Positions 39,320-53,441 of a DNA stretch of 64,000 nt are shown here, piece by piece. Made by a program: the position numbers and the translations under genes. This DNA comes from Parietaria judaica (lineage: Eukaryota > Streptophyta > Magnoliopsida > Rosales > Urticaceae): assembly GCA_954871525.1 (NCBI GenBank), contig OX940862.1, positions 10,932,501-10,996,500 on the forward strand, in the 5' to 3' direction. How positions within the stretch are numbered: position 1 is the stretch's first letter; each line of letters starts with the position of its first letter. The notes under the pieces are model-generated. The model was not told the origin of the DNA. It was given only the letters and a program-made list of their open reading frames with translations, and did not search any database.

Positions 39320-39387
<68 letters not shown>
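39320..39387. repeat. (TTA)n microsatellite
   Basis: A trinucleotide run of about 22 units ends about 145 bp before the haemoglobin start codon, so its length could vary within the promoter or 5' UTR. Confidence 0.95.
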
Positions 39388-39532
39388 CTCTTTATTTATA
39401 GCCGCTTGTGGGTTATCTTATATATACTCTCTGACAAAGCTGGTGACAATATTCCAAAAGTCTCATCTATAAATATATATATATACAAACACAAAACTCG
39501 GCTATTATATTGTTTTATAATTTATAAACATA

Positions 39533-41118
<1,586 letters not shown>

Positions 41119-41390
41119 TATTTCCAAATTAGTTTTCATTTGGGTGGTAAGTATTACCTAAAAAATAGCATTGTCCTTGAGTTTGGCTTGTTGGTGCATT
41201 TGACCTCTTGAAATTTACTTTGTGGCATCAATACCTTATTTGGGGACGTTAATCTTAATGGTTGTTTTCGTAAACTGAAGTCTTTCAAATGGTTTACTTT
41301 TGGAGACTGATTTTTTAGTTTTGTCAATTGCTTAAAGCACGAATGACAACTAAAAAATTTCAGTTGCAAAATGTACTTTTAAAATTTTAG

Positions 41391-41503
41391 TCACTAGGTA
41401 TTAGCTACTAGAAAGTGATTTTTTGTGTAAAATTTTTTTAGCAACTGATTTGAATTTATACCAACTGATTTAACATTTAATAAAAACGTAATTTCTAGTA
41501 GTG
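41391..41503. mobile_element. Possible CACTA-type element end
   Basis: The plus strand ends in ACGTAATTTCTAGTAGTG, whose complement begins CACTACTAGAAATTACG, a form common at plant CACTA termini. Repeats of CAACTGATTT lie just inside it, as in CACTA subterminal regions. The opposite end was not identified with confidence (CACTAGG at about 41392 is a weak candidate). Confidence 0.35.
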
Positions 41504-42041
41504 GTTCACAATAGTTTCATTCATGATCTAATATGTCGAAGTGTTTGATCGATGATTTACATGAACTCTCAAGTAAGTGTCACTATTGCTAGACAATTAA
41601 TATTTCGTCATTTAACTGTCTAGTTATAAAGAATATGAAGTAATAGTTGTGTCGCAAGTTAAACTTTAAAAGTAAAAAGTACACTAAAAAAAGTTTAGGG
41701 ACCTTTTACACAAAATTACTTTCAAAATAAACTGAAAGTAATTGGTACATATTTTTTTCTTTTTCTTTCCACGATGATTCCATGTGATGTAACGGTTTTA
41801 CCTGTATAATTCGCATAAAATGGAAACGTGACACGTGAGAGTTTTGTGTAATACAAAAAAAGTTGACAAGAGGAAGTGTTCCAACCTGATAAATTGAGGG
41901 GGCTCAAACGTCAACAATATTATCTCTAATCATCATGTATTTTTTTCTTCTTCTTTCTTTTCATAAAATATAGTACTTAATGGAAGCACATGTATAATGT
42001 ATTGGATGCATGGCACTAAAAAAAGCAAAATGTATTATTAA

Positions 42042-42174
<133 letters not shown>

Positions 42175-43260
42175 CCAATAAATGCTTGTAGCGTAGTCCA
42201 AAGATGACCATAGACTAAAGTTATAATGAGGTAAAAAATATTATTAAATAGAAATCCAAGCCATTAATTAGTACGTACAGTACAATTAATAAATATGGTC
42301 ATCCCAAGATGGCTAACACTTTGTTTTACTTTATTTTATTTTATTTTATTTTATTTTATTACGTTCATGCATGTTAAGCCCACTTTATACAACGGAAGAA
42401 TAATACTCGATCATATGTATCGTTATTTTACTACCAGCAATGTGGAAGAAGGTCGATGGATATTTACGGCACTACACTTGGCTAAACATGATAGTTTTAG
42501 CCGATGAAAGTAAACAATGGGAATTAAGCTTCTATGTTTGACCGAATATGTAGTATTTTTATCGCAATTTATCTAATTAAAAGATTAGGTACTTATGCCG
42601 CTTTAATAATTTATTTTAATTATTATGATTTATTCCCTCAAATTTCTTGAGAGACAATGGACAAGAAGAATATCTAATTTGCAATATGTGATGTTCTCTT
42701 GATTTTATTTACTTTTTACTAAAAGCAAAAAGGCAATATGACTTACAAAATATTTATTAGTTATTTATGTCAACTTTAACTCTCTTTTTTTTTAGCAATA
42801 TGGAAGGAATATAATGGGAATTAATGACATTGGGAGTATTCACTGCGAAAAAGAGTACTTTTGCCTGATGATATAAAGAATAGTTAGCTTCATCATATTT
42901 AGTCTATACTAAAGATAAAAACATGTTTTATATTAAGCTAATGAGTAACTATATGAATGATTCAATGAATATCAGTATATTAGTTTATATGAAAAATACA
43001 ATTTCTGAGAAAATTAAAACCTGTACAATTAATGAATCAATGAATACCAGTCATGTTACATTGACCTTTTGTTACCAATTCAACAATTTATTGAATTGAT
43101 TATTTTCATATCAGATATATGATGGGAAATATATGATGTAATCTACTTGTATACATATTCAATTATGTAATTACTACTAGAGCTGGCCAGCTGCAGGCAA
43201 GCCCTTTTTGCAGCCAGTTTTCGTAAATTCCACGGAACAGCCGTTCGGTCAGAATTTTCC

Positions 43261-43709
43261 GGTGGCTAATGTATATTCCTTCTATAAAATAGTTATAATT
43301 TTTTAGAATTTTATAATCTAAGTATATCTTAAATATTAATGCAGAAGAGTTCTACTCAAAAGGTTTTCTGAGTGACACACAACCATACCAAGCTTCATGT
43401 CACTAGTTTGTATCTATGAAAACCGTGGCCATTATGGCAGTCATTTTTTACTATTAATTAATATTTTAAAAACGAATATTTTTTAGGTAAGTTTTTAACT
43501 TTTATAGTAGGTTAGTTCGACTAGAGTTTCTGGTGGCTAGTGTATATCCTTTAAATGAAATAGTTGTAAGTTTTTAGAGCTTTATAATATAAGTATGTTT
43601 TTTAAAAATTAAAGAAGAAAGGTCCTACATAATATGTTTTATGAGTGACACAGGACCAAAACAAGCTACGTGTACTATTTTGTGTCTACAAAAACCGTGA
43701 CCGCGTGGT
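43261..43709. repeat. Diverged tandem duplication, unit about 271 bp
   Basis: Two related blocks start at 43261 and 43532. Shared landmarks in order are GGTGGCTA(A/G)TGTATAT, AAATAGTT(A/G)TAA, TTTATAAT, GAGTGACAC, CCA(T/A)A(C/A)CAAGCT and AAAACCGTG(G/A)CC. Neither has an open frame of note. They could be relics of one mobile element inserted as a tandem or of local duplication. Confidence 0.65.
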
Positions 43710-44188
43710 CCCGTGATAATCAGTTTTGTAGCCCTTTTGGGGCCAATATGATAGTTGTACTTATTACTACCTAATATTTTTAAAATGGAATAATTTTTTT
43801 TATAATTTTTAATTTTAAGGATTTTACAGCCTATATTTACTATAAGATTGTAGTCTTGGCGGACCCGCTTTGTACAAAGATTGTAGTCTTCGTACCGCAG
43901 GTGTTCCTTTCTAGAATTAGAGAGCAACACGTGGCCTCTTTTCATTTGGCTGGAAAAGGGGCATCATAGATAGGGGTGTACAGAACAGCCACCAGAACAG
44001 CGCCAATTAGTTTGACTAAAGCAAAGTCAAGTCTTCTCTGCATGGTTCGGAATAAGTCCCTTATTTGAATTCGAATATTATTATTATTATTGGCTAATTA
44101 ATTAGCCATATTATTAATTAATTATTGTCAACTTTGAGAGCCTCAACTACTATCAAAGTCTTGATCTTGACCATATACCCATGCAAAC

Positions 44189-44449
44189 TATATATAAGTG
44201 TTTCACCACTTCTCCTATCTTCTCATCATTCAAACAAATAAATTCTCTCTCTCTCTCTCTCTCCCTCTAATTAGGTAAGGCTTCCTCAATTTTGCTCCAA
44301 ATTTTATTAATATAATTTACTTTTAATTAGTGAAGCATTTCAGCATGTGACACTATTACAAAGTCGTTATGCGACAACATTATAGCCAAGTCTATATATT
44401 TACACGTATAATTATAAACAATGAAAGAGTAAGACACGCGCATGATTTC

Positions 44450-44485
<36 letters not shown>

Positions 44486-44654
44486 AATTGTTTGCCCCTT
44501 AAATATTTTTATTGTACACAGAATAATTCTTATTTTCATTTTAACAATCAAAGTTATATGTATTTTCCTTCTCTTTTTTTTTTTCGTAATCTGCGTACTC
44601 ATACCCTCAAGGTTAGTATCCAGGTTTCGCTCGTCAATACTTTGCTTATAGAGA

Positions 44655-44699
<45 letters not shown>

Positions 44700-44793
44700 G
44701 TATAGCTCAATTATATGTTATTCTAGTTTTTATAGCTGATAACTCAACGATGTATATAATATATATCATGGATTTTGCAGACGAGTATATATT
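44189..44793 (+). promoter_or_regulatory. TATA box, 5' UTR and 5' UTR intron of the dioxygenase gene
   Basis: TATATATAAG at 44189-44198 is a good TATA box. It is followed by a CT-rich leader (44245-44268). A 5' UTR intron is suggested from 44275 (TTAG before GTAAGG) to 44780 (TTTTGCAG), ending 13 bp before the ATG at 44794. The intron contains two TA microsatellites (about 44453-44480 and 44659-44696). Confidence 0.6.
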
Positions 44794-46801
44794 ATGGGAG
44801 CAATGGAGGAAGAAGGTGAGCAGTACCAGGCAGGAGTGAAAAGACTGTGCGAGAAAGGGATCACCAGAGTTCCACTCAAATACATTTTGCCTGAGTCTGA
44901 ACGTCCCTGCATCGTTCATCATGCAAACCCTAACAATCTTAACTTGCCGATAATCGATCTTGCTCAGCTTCAAGGGCCCGACAGAGGCCACGTCATAGCC
45001 TCGCTCGCTCAAGCCTGCCAAGAATATGGCTTCTTTCAGGTTCAAATATATGTTATTAATTCTAAATAACGTAATGAACACGCATGTGTGGCTCGATGTT
45101 ATATAATATAGTGGCGTATCTAGAGTTGAATCTCATGTAAGATACAAACATAAACACACGTGTACGCGTTAACTAAACTACCAATATTCATGCATGATAT
45201 ATATGCAGTTGATCAACCACGGTATTGGCGGTGACGTCATCGATCGAATGTGCGAAGTGAGTAAGGAGTTCTTTGAGCTCTCGTTCGAGGAGAGATCGAA
45301 ATACATGTCGAGTGATATGTATAGTCGTGTCAGGTATGGCACGAGCTTCAACCAGAACAATGACAAAGTCTTTTGCTGGAGAGACTTCTTGAAGCTCAGT
45401 TGCTATCCTTTGTCTCAAGCTCTTCCTCATTGGCCTTCTTCTCCTTCTCATCTAAGGTCTCTCTCTCTCTCTTCGAAAAACAGTTAAACAGACAACATGG
45501 ATTTTGACGTTAAAATATCTTAAGGTATTGAGTTTTCTGTTTTATAGGGAAGCTGGGGTTAGATTCTCAAAGGAGACTAGAAGCTTGTACCTCGTACTTA
45601 TGGAGGCTATCATGGAGAGTTTAGGGTTGGATCAAGAAACAAAAGAGCATGAGAGTAGTGATGACTCGATAAGATTCGAAGACGGAAGTCAACTGATGAT
45701 AATGAATTACTATCCACCATGTCCCCAACCGGAGCTAACCCTAGGAATGCCCGCTCATTCGGACTACGGCTTTCTGACTCTTTTACTTCAAGATGAAGTG
45801 GAGGGTCTTCAGATTCAGCGCGGAGGGAGATGGCTCACCGTTCAGCCACTTGCAGGTTCATTCGTGGTCAACGTCGGTGATCATCTTGAGGTGATTAAAG
45901 CATTCTCGCATTTTCTCGTATGTATATATAATATTTATCAACATCATTCAATTATGTTAGTGTCACGAGAGCTCAAATATTGTATCTCGAGCATACAAAG
46001 TACAAATACTCAACCACGTGAGCTAGTTATATTGATCGTATAGACCGTTTTTCTTCTGATGCCCTTTTGTTCTTTGGAGTAATTTGGAGTTTCATTTGTT
46101 GTGTTTTCACATAAACGTTTAGTATGGTACAAAATACCTCTTCAAATTAAGGAGCTACTCTACATTTAATGAAAAAGTTGAGAGTTAATATTTAAAACAT
46201 TTTTTTAAAGGAAAGTTTCATATAATATAACGTTCATAATAACAAAGTTAATTATATACACTAATTAATCATTACTCTGTATATTTGACATTTTTATCAA
46301 GCTTATATTTCAGGGTTGACATTGAACTATAAAGAGTTTATTGCTAGTTATATTTATTTTATATATATACTACGAAACAAACAGAAACGTCTCCTATTAA
46401 ATGAACTCTATGCATGCGCATGCATGCATACGACAACTTCTACAAGCTCATAGAATACGTCAACAATTCCTTCCTATTAGTTACATTTTGACTTTGCAGT
46501 CTTATTTTATACATATATGTGGTTGATATTGTCAATATCTATGTGTATCTAGATATTCAGCAACGGAAAATACAAGAGCGTTGTCCATCGAGTGACAGTG
46601 AATCCATCAAAGTCAAGAATCTCAATTGCTTCACTGCATAGCTTGCCGTTTGAGTGCATGGTAAGGCCATCGAAGAAGCTGATTGACGAAGCCAATCCGA
46701 GGCGGTACAAAGACACCGACTTCTCGAGCTTTCTCGAGCACATCGCTTCTAGCGAGCACAAGAACAAGAATTTCTTGGAGTCTAGGAAACTGACGTTTTG
46801 A
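44794..46801 (+). CDS. 2-oxoglutarate/Fe(II)-dependent dioxygenase (DOXC class)
   Basis: The exons are 44794-45039, 45209-45456, 45548-45890 and 46553-46801, giving 361 residues, typical of the family. The N-terminal DIOX_N domain reads GITRVPLKYILPESERP, LPIIDLAQLQGPDR and EYGFFQ-LINHGI. The C-terminal jelly-roll domain has NYYPPCPQPELTLGMPAHSD. The iron-binding triad is His235 and Asp237 (AHSDYG) with His291 (SVVHRV), and Arg301-x-Ser303 would bind 2-oxoglutarate. All catalytic residues are intact. The enzyme is cytosolic and uses oxygen and 2-oxoglutarate to oxidise a small molecule. The N-terminal text recalls the DMR6-like/GIM2 (At2g36690) group, but family members act on flavonoids, salicylate, gibberellins and other substrates, so the substrate cannot be inferred. 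Confidence 0.9.
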
Positions 46802-47228
46802 TGCGCTTCCTCTAAAGTCTCAAATTGGGACAAAAAATTATAATGTTTTGCTTGACTTTTTCATATGAATCGGATCTATATATCTTGCTCAAATCATTGG
46901 AAAGGGAGATATCATGGGTTGACTTCTTTGTAGGGTTAGAGAGGTCGTTGACTTGAGTACGATTGGAGGGTATTATCTGTGACGTATGAGTTAATTATAA
47001 CTCGCCTTGTTCATTACTTTGGAAAGTAATAAGAAATGTATAATTTATAATACAAGTACTAGTTCAAGCCAATACAGCAAGTTGACTTCGTGGCAATAAT
47101 ATATTTTTCTTGGTGCAATTGTTGAGGAATTGTTATGTTGGTTATTAGATGAAGCTTTAAGATGTAAGAGTCACGTACTCACATAATAATGCTAATACAT
47201 AAAAATAGATTTCATATATATATATATA
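46802..47228. other. 3' UTR and short intergenic region
   Basis: This is the probable 3' UTR of the dioxygenase gene followed by AT-rich DNA. I recognise no gene. Confidence 0.55.
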
Positions 47229-47236
47229 TATATATG

Positions 47237-47567
47237 CAGAGCCGGCCCAATATTTTCGGGGGCCTTGGGCGAAAAGTTAAAACGAGGCCTTTTTTTAATT
47301 CCTTAATAATAAAATACTTGACACAACGTACTATGCTTAAATACAAATATTTATTGTTGCTCCACGAAATATATTTTTTTTCTTGATTTTTCTATTAAGT
47401 ATGTTATTGTTCTTGATTTTTCAAGTTGCATTACTTACAACACATACAAGGAGGTCTCTTTCATCTGATCTTATAAGCATTCTTCTAAATTATATAATAT
47501 TTGGGGCCTTTAAATATTGGGGTCCTTGGGCGGTCGCCCAACTCGCCCACCTATCGGGCCGGCTCTG
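47237..47567. mobile_element. hAT-type MITE (331 bp)
   Basis: The element has perfect 12-bp terminal inverted repeats CAGAGCCGGCCC at both ends, extended imperfectly inward (GGGGGCCTTGGGCG on the left; GGGCGACCGCCCAAGGACCC inside the right). It is flanked by the 8-bp duplication TATATATG (47229-47236 and 47568-47575). The duplication is low-complexity, so it is weaker proof than the others. It is non-coding. Confidence 0.85.
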
Positions 47568-47575
47568 TATATATG

Positions 47576-49182
47576 TATATATGCAGCGCAGCAGCGGTAG
47601 AATCAGAAATTATATTCAGGGGTGCTAGATTGATATTTTAGTTAGAAATTACACTTAAGTGTTATATTTAAATTGTGTATATATATTGGCAAATAAAGGC
47701 GTTGGACGAACCAAATTGAGCCTAAAATCAAAGACATGATTTTAATTAGGTTAAAGTATATACGTTACCGTTCATTCATAGTGCATAAATCATTTATAAA
47801 TTTTATTTGCATCATTGCCACCTCAATGACACGTCATTTTAAAGTTACTTTTAATAATTGATTTATTTGGATATTTTATATGTCGAACTATTTTTTTGCT
47901 TGGGAATTACTACCAACCTTAAACTTTTGTCTCACGTTTACATGCGATGCAAATATAGTTTTGACTTTTGAAACAAAAGAGAAATGAAATGATCATGAAA
48001 ATCAATCAATATATTCAACTTAAAGAATAAGCAATACCACGAGTTAGACTATCTCTAATACATTTGATTTAGCTTTATGATATCAAATAAAAACCAATAT
48101 TAACTAGTGAAACGATATGTGTGTATATATATTATAGCAAGATATAATGATCAATGGCCATGAAATATGAATAGACGTGGAAGACTGTTTGGCTACGGTC
48201 ATTCGTGGAAACTTCACGTTCATGAGTTATAATCGTAGACTTTATATTCATGTCTTGATTGGTTGGACTCGATCGATGAAATAATAAAATATATATACAT
48301 TCAAAAGTACAATTTATACTTTATATTATTAGTGTCAACGATATTGTATTTATGATGTGTAGCTTTCGACAACTTTTCATGTTGATGATCATGGACCAAA
48401 ACCAGAATAGACAATGAATAGCTACGGATTCCATTCAATTTCAGTGAAAGGGGCCAATCAACAGAAATTTAAACGGACAACAAATTTATAATGCAAGCCC
48501 CGGAGCCCATTCGGGGCCGGGATCGGGATCGGGATCGTTATTTTTATAAAGATTTTGATCCATATTACCACTAAATAATTAGTTAAATTGACAATAAAAA
48601 AAAAAAAAAACAAAGAGTGTACTTTTTTTTAATTATTTTATCAGAGATCATGATCTTTATGCTGTCTTTCCTTGAATTAATAATTTTCATACTAATCTTC
48701 TTTTCTTTCTTAGACTTCTTAACTTACTTTTTTTTCTCTTTTTTTTCATGTGTTTTTCTTAAATACCAAACTGCGAGCCAAAAAAATAATAAAATAGAAA
48801 TAATTGCATTGAAACAATCCTTCAATGCTCTTACTTCTCGTTTTGATAGTTGACTTCTTCTAACAAACCATTTTTCAGATCAGAGTTGAATATTTCTATA
48901 AATTTTATTTTTAGCATATATTGCCCATAATCAGAATTTTATTTTATTGCATGTATTATTAATAATATATCAGTGGTGTAACCCAAAACAATCCAATTTT
49001 TGGGAAGAAAAACGAAAAGAATGAAGTGAAGAATATTATTATTATTTATGGACGAAGGATGAGGCATTGTTATTCCAATTATACAACGCAAGTCAATATA
49101 TAATCAGAAAAACACACCCATTTCTCTCTCTCCTCTCTACAATTCTCAATGTCGTTTTCTTTTCAATTTTAGCTTGTCTTTT
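47576..49182. other. AT-rich intergenic DNA
   Basis: I recognise no gene. The last few hundred bases are probably the 3' UTR and downstream region of the minus-strand RING gene. A short GGGATC repeat lies near 48519-48537. Confidence 0.55.
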
Positions 49183-52100
49183 TTACAGTATGGAATATGC
49201 ACGGATCACCTCGACGATGGGCGCTCGGCACAAAGGGCACTTCCCGCCGCTCCGAACCAGCTCGTTTGCGCATTTTGAGCATGTGCACATGTGTCCGCAT
49301 CTGCAAATATGGTCTCAATGGTTGAGCAAAAAGAAACAACATATATAATGCCATTTGGCTCGGACGCTATCTATTTAGTTACGTTAGATTTATAACTGAA
49401 TCAAAATCATGTTGATTATGAACTAAACGGAAAAGGATAAATTCGCATAAAAAATAATAATCGAGGGAATTTATGGAAATATTTGAAACCAGGAGGGGGT
49501 ATTAATGTACTATAGCCTACTAGATTGGCGGTGTTTGTGCAAAAAAGAAAGTACCTATACAAAAGAGAATCAATATGGCTATCGCAGCACACACAGCAAG
49601 TTCCTTTCTTGACATGGCCCCACTTCGACCCATCCTCTGATGTCTCCGGACCTGACCCTGCAAGAAAAGCACCGTCGTTTACGAGAGGGAAAATAATCAT
49701 CCAGTAGAGCCGAGTTGACTTATAGCAGAGTCAATGACATCCGGTTCTAAATTGAGAAGAGTTGACTTCGCAGCGGAGAGTCAAACATGTTCGTACCCTT
49801 TTCACCTGCTGACCGATTCAGGGCTGCAGAGACTTCTTGCCTGACAGAACGTTGCAGCTCGAGCTGCATATCCATGCACGCCTCCAACATCCTTTGCATG
49901 TGGCTCATGCCCTGCTGAAGCCTCGCCATGTCCGCCCTCAGATCATTTACCATCTCCCATTCCTGTCCCCGTAACAAATATTAATACAAATTTATTACGA
50001 AAAATGTCGGATTTATAGACAAAAGATTAATAATTTCTACCAGATTAAATCCTTTAAAAGCACACTTGGACTTGGGATTTCGAAGTAAGGTTCCCATGTT
50101 CATATTAAATTCCGTAATTTTACTTTTTTATCAAGAAATTTTACTCACGATTTCTGGACGGTGAATACTGTGTCTGGGCCATCCGGTGTGATGCAAGTCC
50201 TGATGATGCCAGATTGGCTGCGGCGGAGGAACGGGCGGAGATGGCAGTACCAGGGACGGTCTATTGACGGCATCATGCTGATCTGCATTTTGGTCGTCCC
50301 TTTGATTCTCCTCGTCTCGCTCTGGCGAGGTAGGGGTTGAAACCGGCAAATTCCTATGTATATCCCAATCAATTGGAGCGTGACTTTGCCTTACGACATA
50401 CGATTGTATCAACTGGTCCAGGCTTTCTCGGAAACCGCTATGAAGAAGATTGGAAACACTCCTCCTACAATGTTAGAATTTATTGTTAAACAAGTCTGTA
50501 AAAACACAAATCTCAGTACCATTTCTACTAGGCGTGAAACCCCCGGATTTAAAACCGAAAAGCCCAGATATTAAAAATTAGGGTGAAATTTGGGTAACCC
50601 AAACCGGTATTCAGGTGGAACCGAAACCTAATTAATTTCCGTTTGGGTATATGAAAAATCTCAAATATTAAGCTAATTAAAAATTAATTTTTACAAGGCA
50701 AAGAGGCGTTCTTCTGGGATATTCTCAATCACACTAAAATAATAAAAATAAAAAATCAGCTTTTGAAAAAAATTTGATTTTCACTTAACCAATTCGGGTG
50801 CGAGATTCTAATATTGGAAATACACTTGTAACCAGAATCTTGGATATCATAACCCGTTTTCAGCCTACTTTCTGCAGTTATTTGTTTACCTGCTTAAAAG
50901 TTCCCTTAGCTCCATGCTATACACATTGTCATCATCAGGTGGGTGAAATCTGTTCAATCTTCTAACCGGAACAGAGCGCCGACTTCTCACCGGAATGGAA
51001 GGAGCTTCTGACCAATTCCCGGCACTTTCCCGGGAGCTGTCCCTCTGCCAAGCACCCTGGTCTTCTAGTGCAAGGCTCTCTTCTCCATCGGTGTTCCTTG
51101 CCGTCTCCTCCGGCCAATTCCCGGCCATATCTTCTGTGTTCTCATCTCTCCATTCATTAAACTGACTATAAGATTCTGTTTGATTTTCGGCTTCCTCAGA
51201 ATCCATACGCCCAACATCTGTGTTGCTTTCTGGGCTTTCTGCTTGATCAATAGATTGATGAATAGCATTTTCCTCGATAGGAAGCTGTGACTGTTCGTGA
51301 ATATCATTCTGGAGATCCTGAGAATCGTTCGTTTGAATTCCGTCGTTTCTAGGTTCACTGATAATATTGTTAGGTGAGGAATCTGAATGGTTATCAACCT
51401 GACCACGAACTATGTTTTCTAATCTTGAGCGGAACCCTTCCCTGAAAAAAAAAAAATATTTTGCTATCAAGATAATCACTAAAGAAGAGATAAATTAAAA
51501 TAAAAAGTAAGTTACCCTTTGGTCACTTTTTTTCTAGTAATAAAGTAAGAATTTCATTAAAAGAGTCCAAACAAAACCAACCATAAGAAATACCTAGTAA
51601 TAGTTATATCTAGTACCCTTGACCATATGAAGACAAAAAAAAATGAAAATATGGAGCGTGAACCGGCCAGAGTTGAAAAATTCTTCAAAGCGCAGAACGC
51701 CGGTTCATGGAAACAAAGAAGCTGAATTCCACAATGAAAACTTTCTCCAGACGTAGATTCAACATCTATTTTAGTATTCAATATTATTTAATCACACAAT
51801 ACCACCAAAAAGCCTACAAGGAAGACACTTACAAAAGAAACCTAAAATTTGCAGATGTACAACAATCGAATAAACGACTAAGAAATTTGCATTTACGTGG
51901 TCAGTAATCGATCCGATAGAAATAAGAGACACCAATGATGTCTTCCTTACAATATTAAATTGCTTAAATTAAACTTATAAAGAAGAAAGCAATGATGAAA
52001 GTGCACTGTACCTTAAGCCAGAGACCGTGTGTCGCTGTCTTAACTGAACCAGCTCGCCTGCTGCCATAGAAGGTGGTCTTTCTTCTTCAACAGGCCTTTC

Positions 52101-53441
52101 ATTTCTCAAAAACCTACCTCTTAATAATGACTAAAAGAAAAGTTCTGAATTACAATTTATATCCACGAAGTACAGGAAAGAAAACTATATACAATTACTT
52201 ACACATTAACTTCGATGAAAATCCATTATAATTTGAGCTTTATTAAAGAATATTGATGGTTACTTTAAAAACTGTAGAAAACGAACCTGAATTCGATTTC
52301 GATGAGCAAAATCAGATACTGCCCGATGCTCGACTAAATGTTGAAGTTCCCGCCGTCTTTCCCTTTCAATTCTCACGAGCAAATCCATCAGAGCTTGTCT
52401 TCCACGCAGTCGAAGCATGTCTCTTCTGACATGCTCTGGTTGACCATCATCGTGTTCCTGAGCCACCGAATCAGTAGTCACTTGCTCGGCTTGAGCACTC
52501 GGAGCACTCGCTTGCTCCCTTCTGCCACCACGAGATCCTCTCTGCTGGCTCGTCATCTGCACCCACTCCCTGACAATCCTCACCCTTTCCCTCTCCGTTT
52601 CACCGAGCCACTCTGCTCGACGGTTATTGTTCCTCTGGCCAACTGTTGAGGAGTGCTCACTAATTCCGCTCTCCATCCACCCACGCACAATCTGTCTGAC
52701 TCTTTCCCTCTCAACGTCACCGAGATCAGGAGACTGCTCCCGGCTGGAACTATCATCCCGTCGTTGATTCTGCAAACCAGTCTGATCGTGAGACCAAGCG
52801 CCATACTCGTTCTCGCTCTCGCTCACATCATCACGCAAACTCTCTTGATTCTCACTCTCACGCATCTCCGACATGGTTGTGCTCGACTCATTCGTCATTG
52901 TCGATTCAACACTCCTCTGCTGCCTCAGCCTCTCTCGTGCTCTATTCAGCACGTGTTCGTCCTCCAATTCCCTCCACATCTGAAGGATCGACGAAGCCTG
53001 TGTGCTCGCAGGCCGTTCCGCCGCCCCCTGCCGTCTAGAATTCGGAGACTGAGACTCACTCAAGAACGAAGAGTCCAGCATCGAGACGGTGTGGAGGCCG
53101 GCTAGAGCCATCAGCTCGGATTCCCGGTTCCTCCTTTCAATGGTGGTGATCATTTCTTGCGCCTGCCTCGCAGCCCAGCGGCTCAGAATCCGGGAGTGGC
53201 GCCGCCGTGCCGCCGAAGACTCCGCTAGATCATCGCCCTCCATATCGGACCTCCGTCTCCTCCGGACAAGCTGATCGGACTCATCGTCCTCATCCTCGGC
53301 GTTGCGGGTCGAGCTACAAGAGGCGAACGACATACAATCGTCCAAGTGGCCACGCATCATCAGCTCCTCCAATCCACGCTCAAAGTCAGAGCAAGCGTCG
53401 GTGGATTCTGGCTTCTGTTGCAAAGGCTCGAATTCGGCCAT
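49183..53441 (-). CDS. RING-finger E3 ubiquitin ligase (At5g04460-like)
   Basis: I read seven exons on the minus strand: 53441-52287, 52130-52012, 51441-50890, 50464-50149, 49962-49806, 49657-49555 and 49300-49183. All joins are in phase and give 839 residues. The start is the ATG at 53441 (MAEFEPLQQ); the frame is open for five codons upstream but no ATG occurs there. The N-terminus is acidic and Ser-rich ([18 protein letters not shown]), then [20 protein letters not shown]. The middle has [17 protein letters not shown] and [19 protein letters not shown], then [21 protein letters not shown] coiled coil follows ([18 protein letters not shown]). The C-terminal RING is C3HC4-like: [40 protein letters not shown]. 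The RING zinc ligands are intact. The substrates are not known. Confidence 0.93.

Larger units (their letters stand above)
33353..39532. other. AT-rich intergenic DNA with microsatellites
   Basis: I recognise no gene in this 6.2 kb. It holds long CT/GA and ATT microsatellites, TA tracts, and a GC-rich island at about 37371-37575 that I cannot assign. Sequences near 37585-37772 and 38580-38965 have short mirrored ends of the GGCGGAGCTAGGAT type common in plant hAT relics, but no clean target duplication was found. Confidence 0.55.

Noticed and set aside
44794..46801. Biosynthetic cluster around the dioxygenase
   Set aside because: The neighbours are a haemoglobin, a cell-cycle inhibitor and a ubiquitin ligase; no second pathway enzyme is present nearby, so the grouping is not a metabolic cluster.
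52653..53105. Plus-strand open frame of 150 codons
   Set aside because: It is an antisense shadow of the first exon of the RING gene, which has recognisable conserved text on the minus strand.
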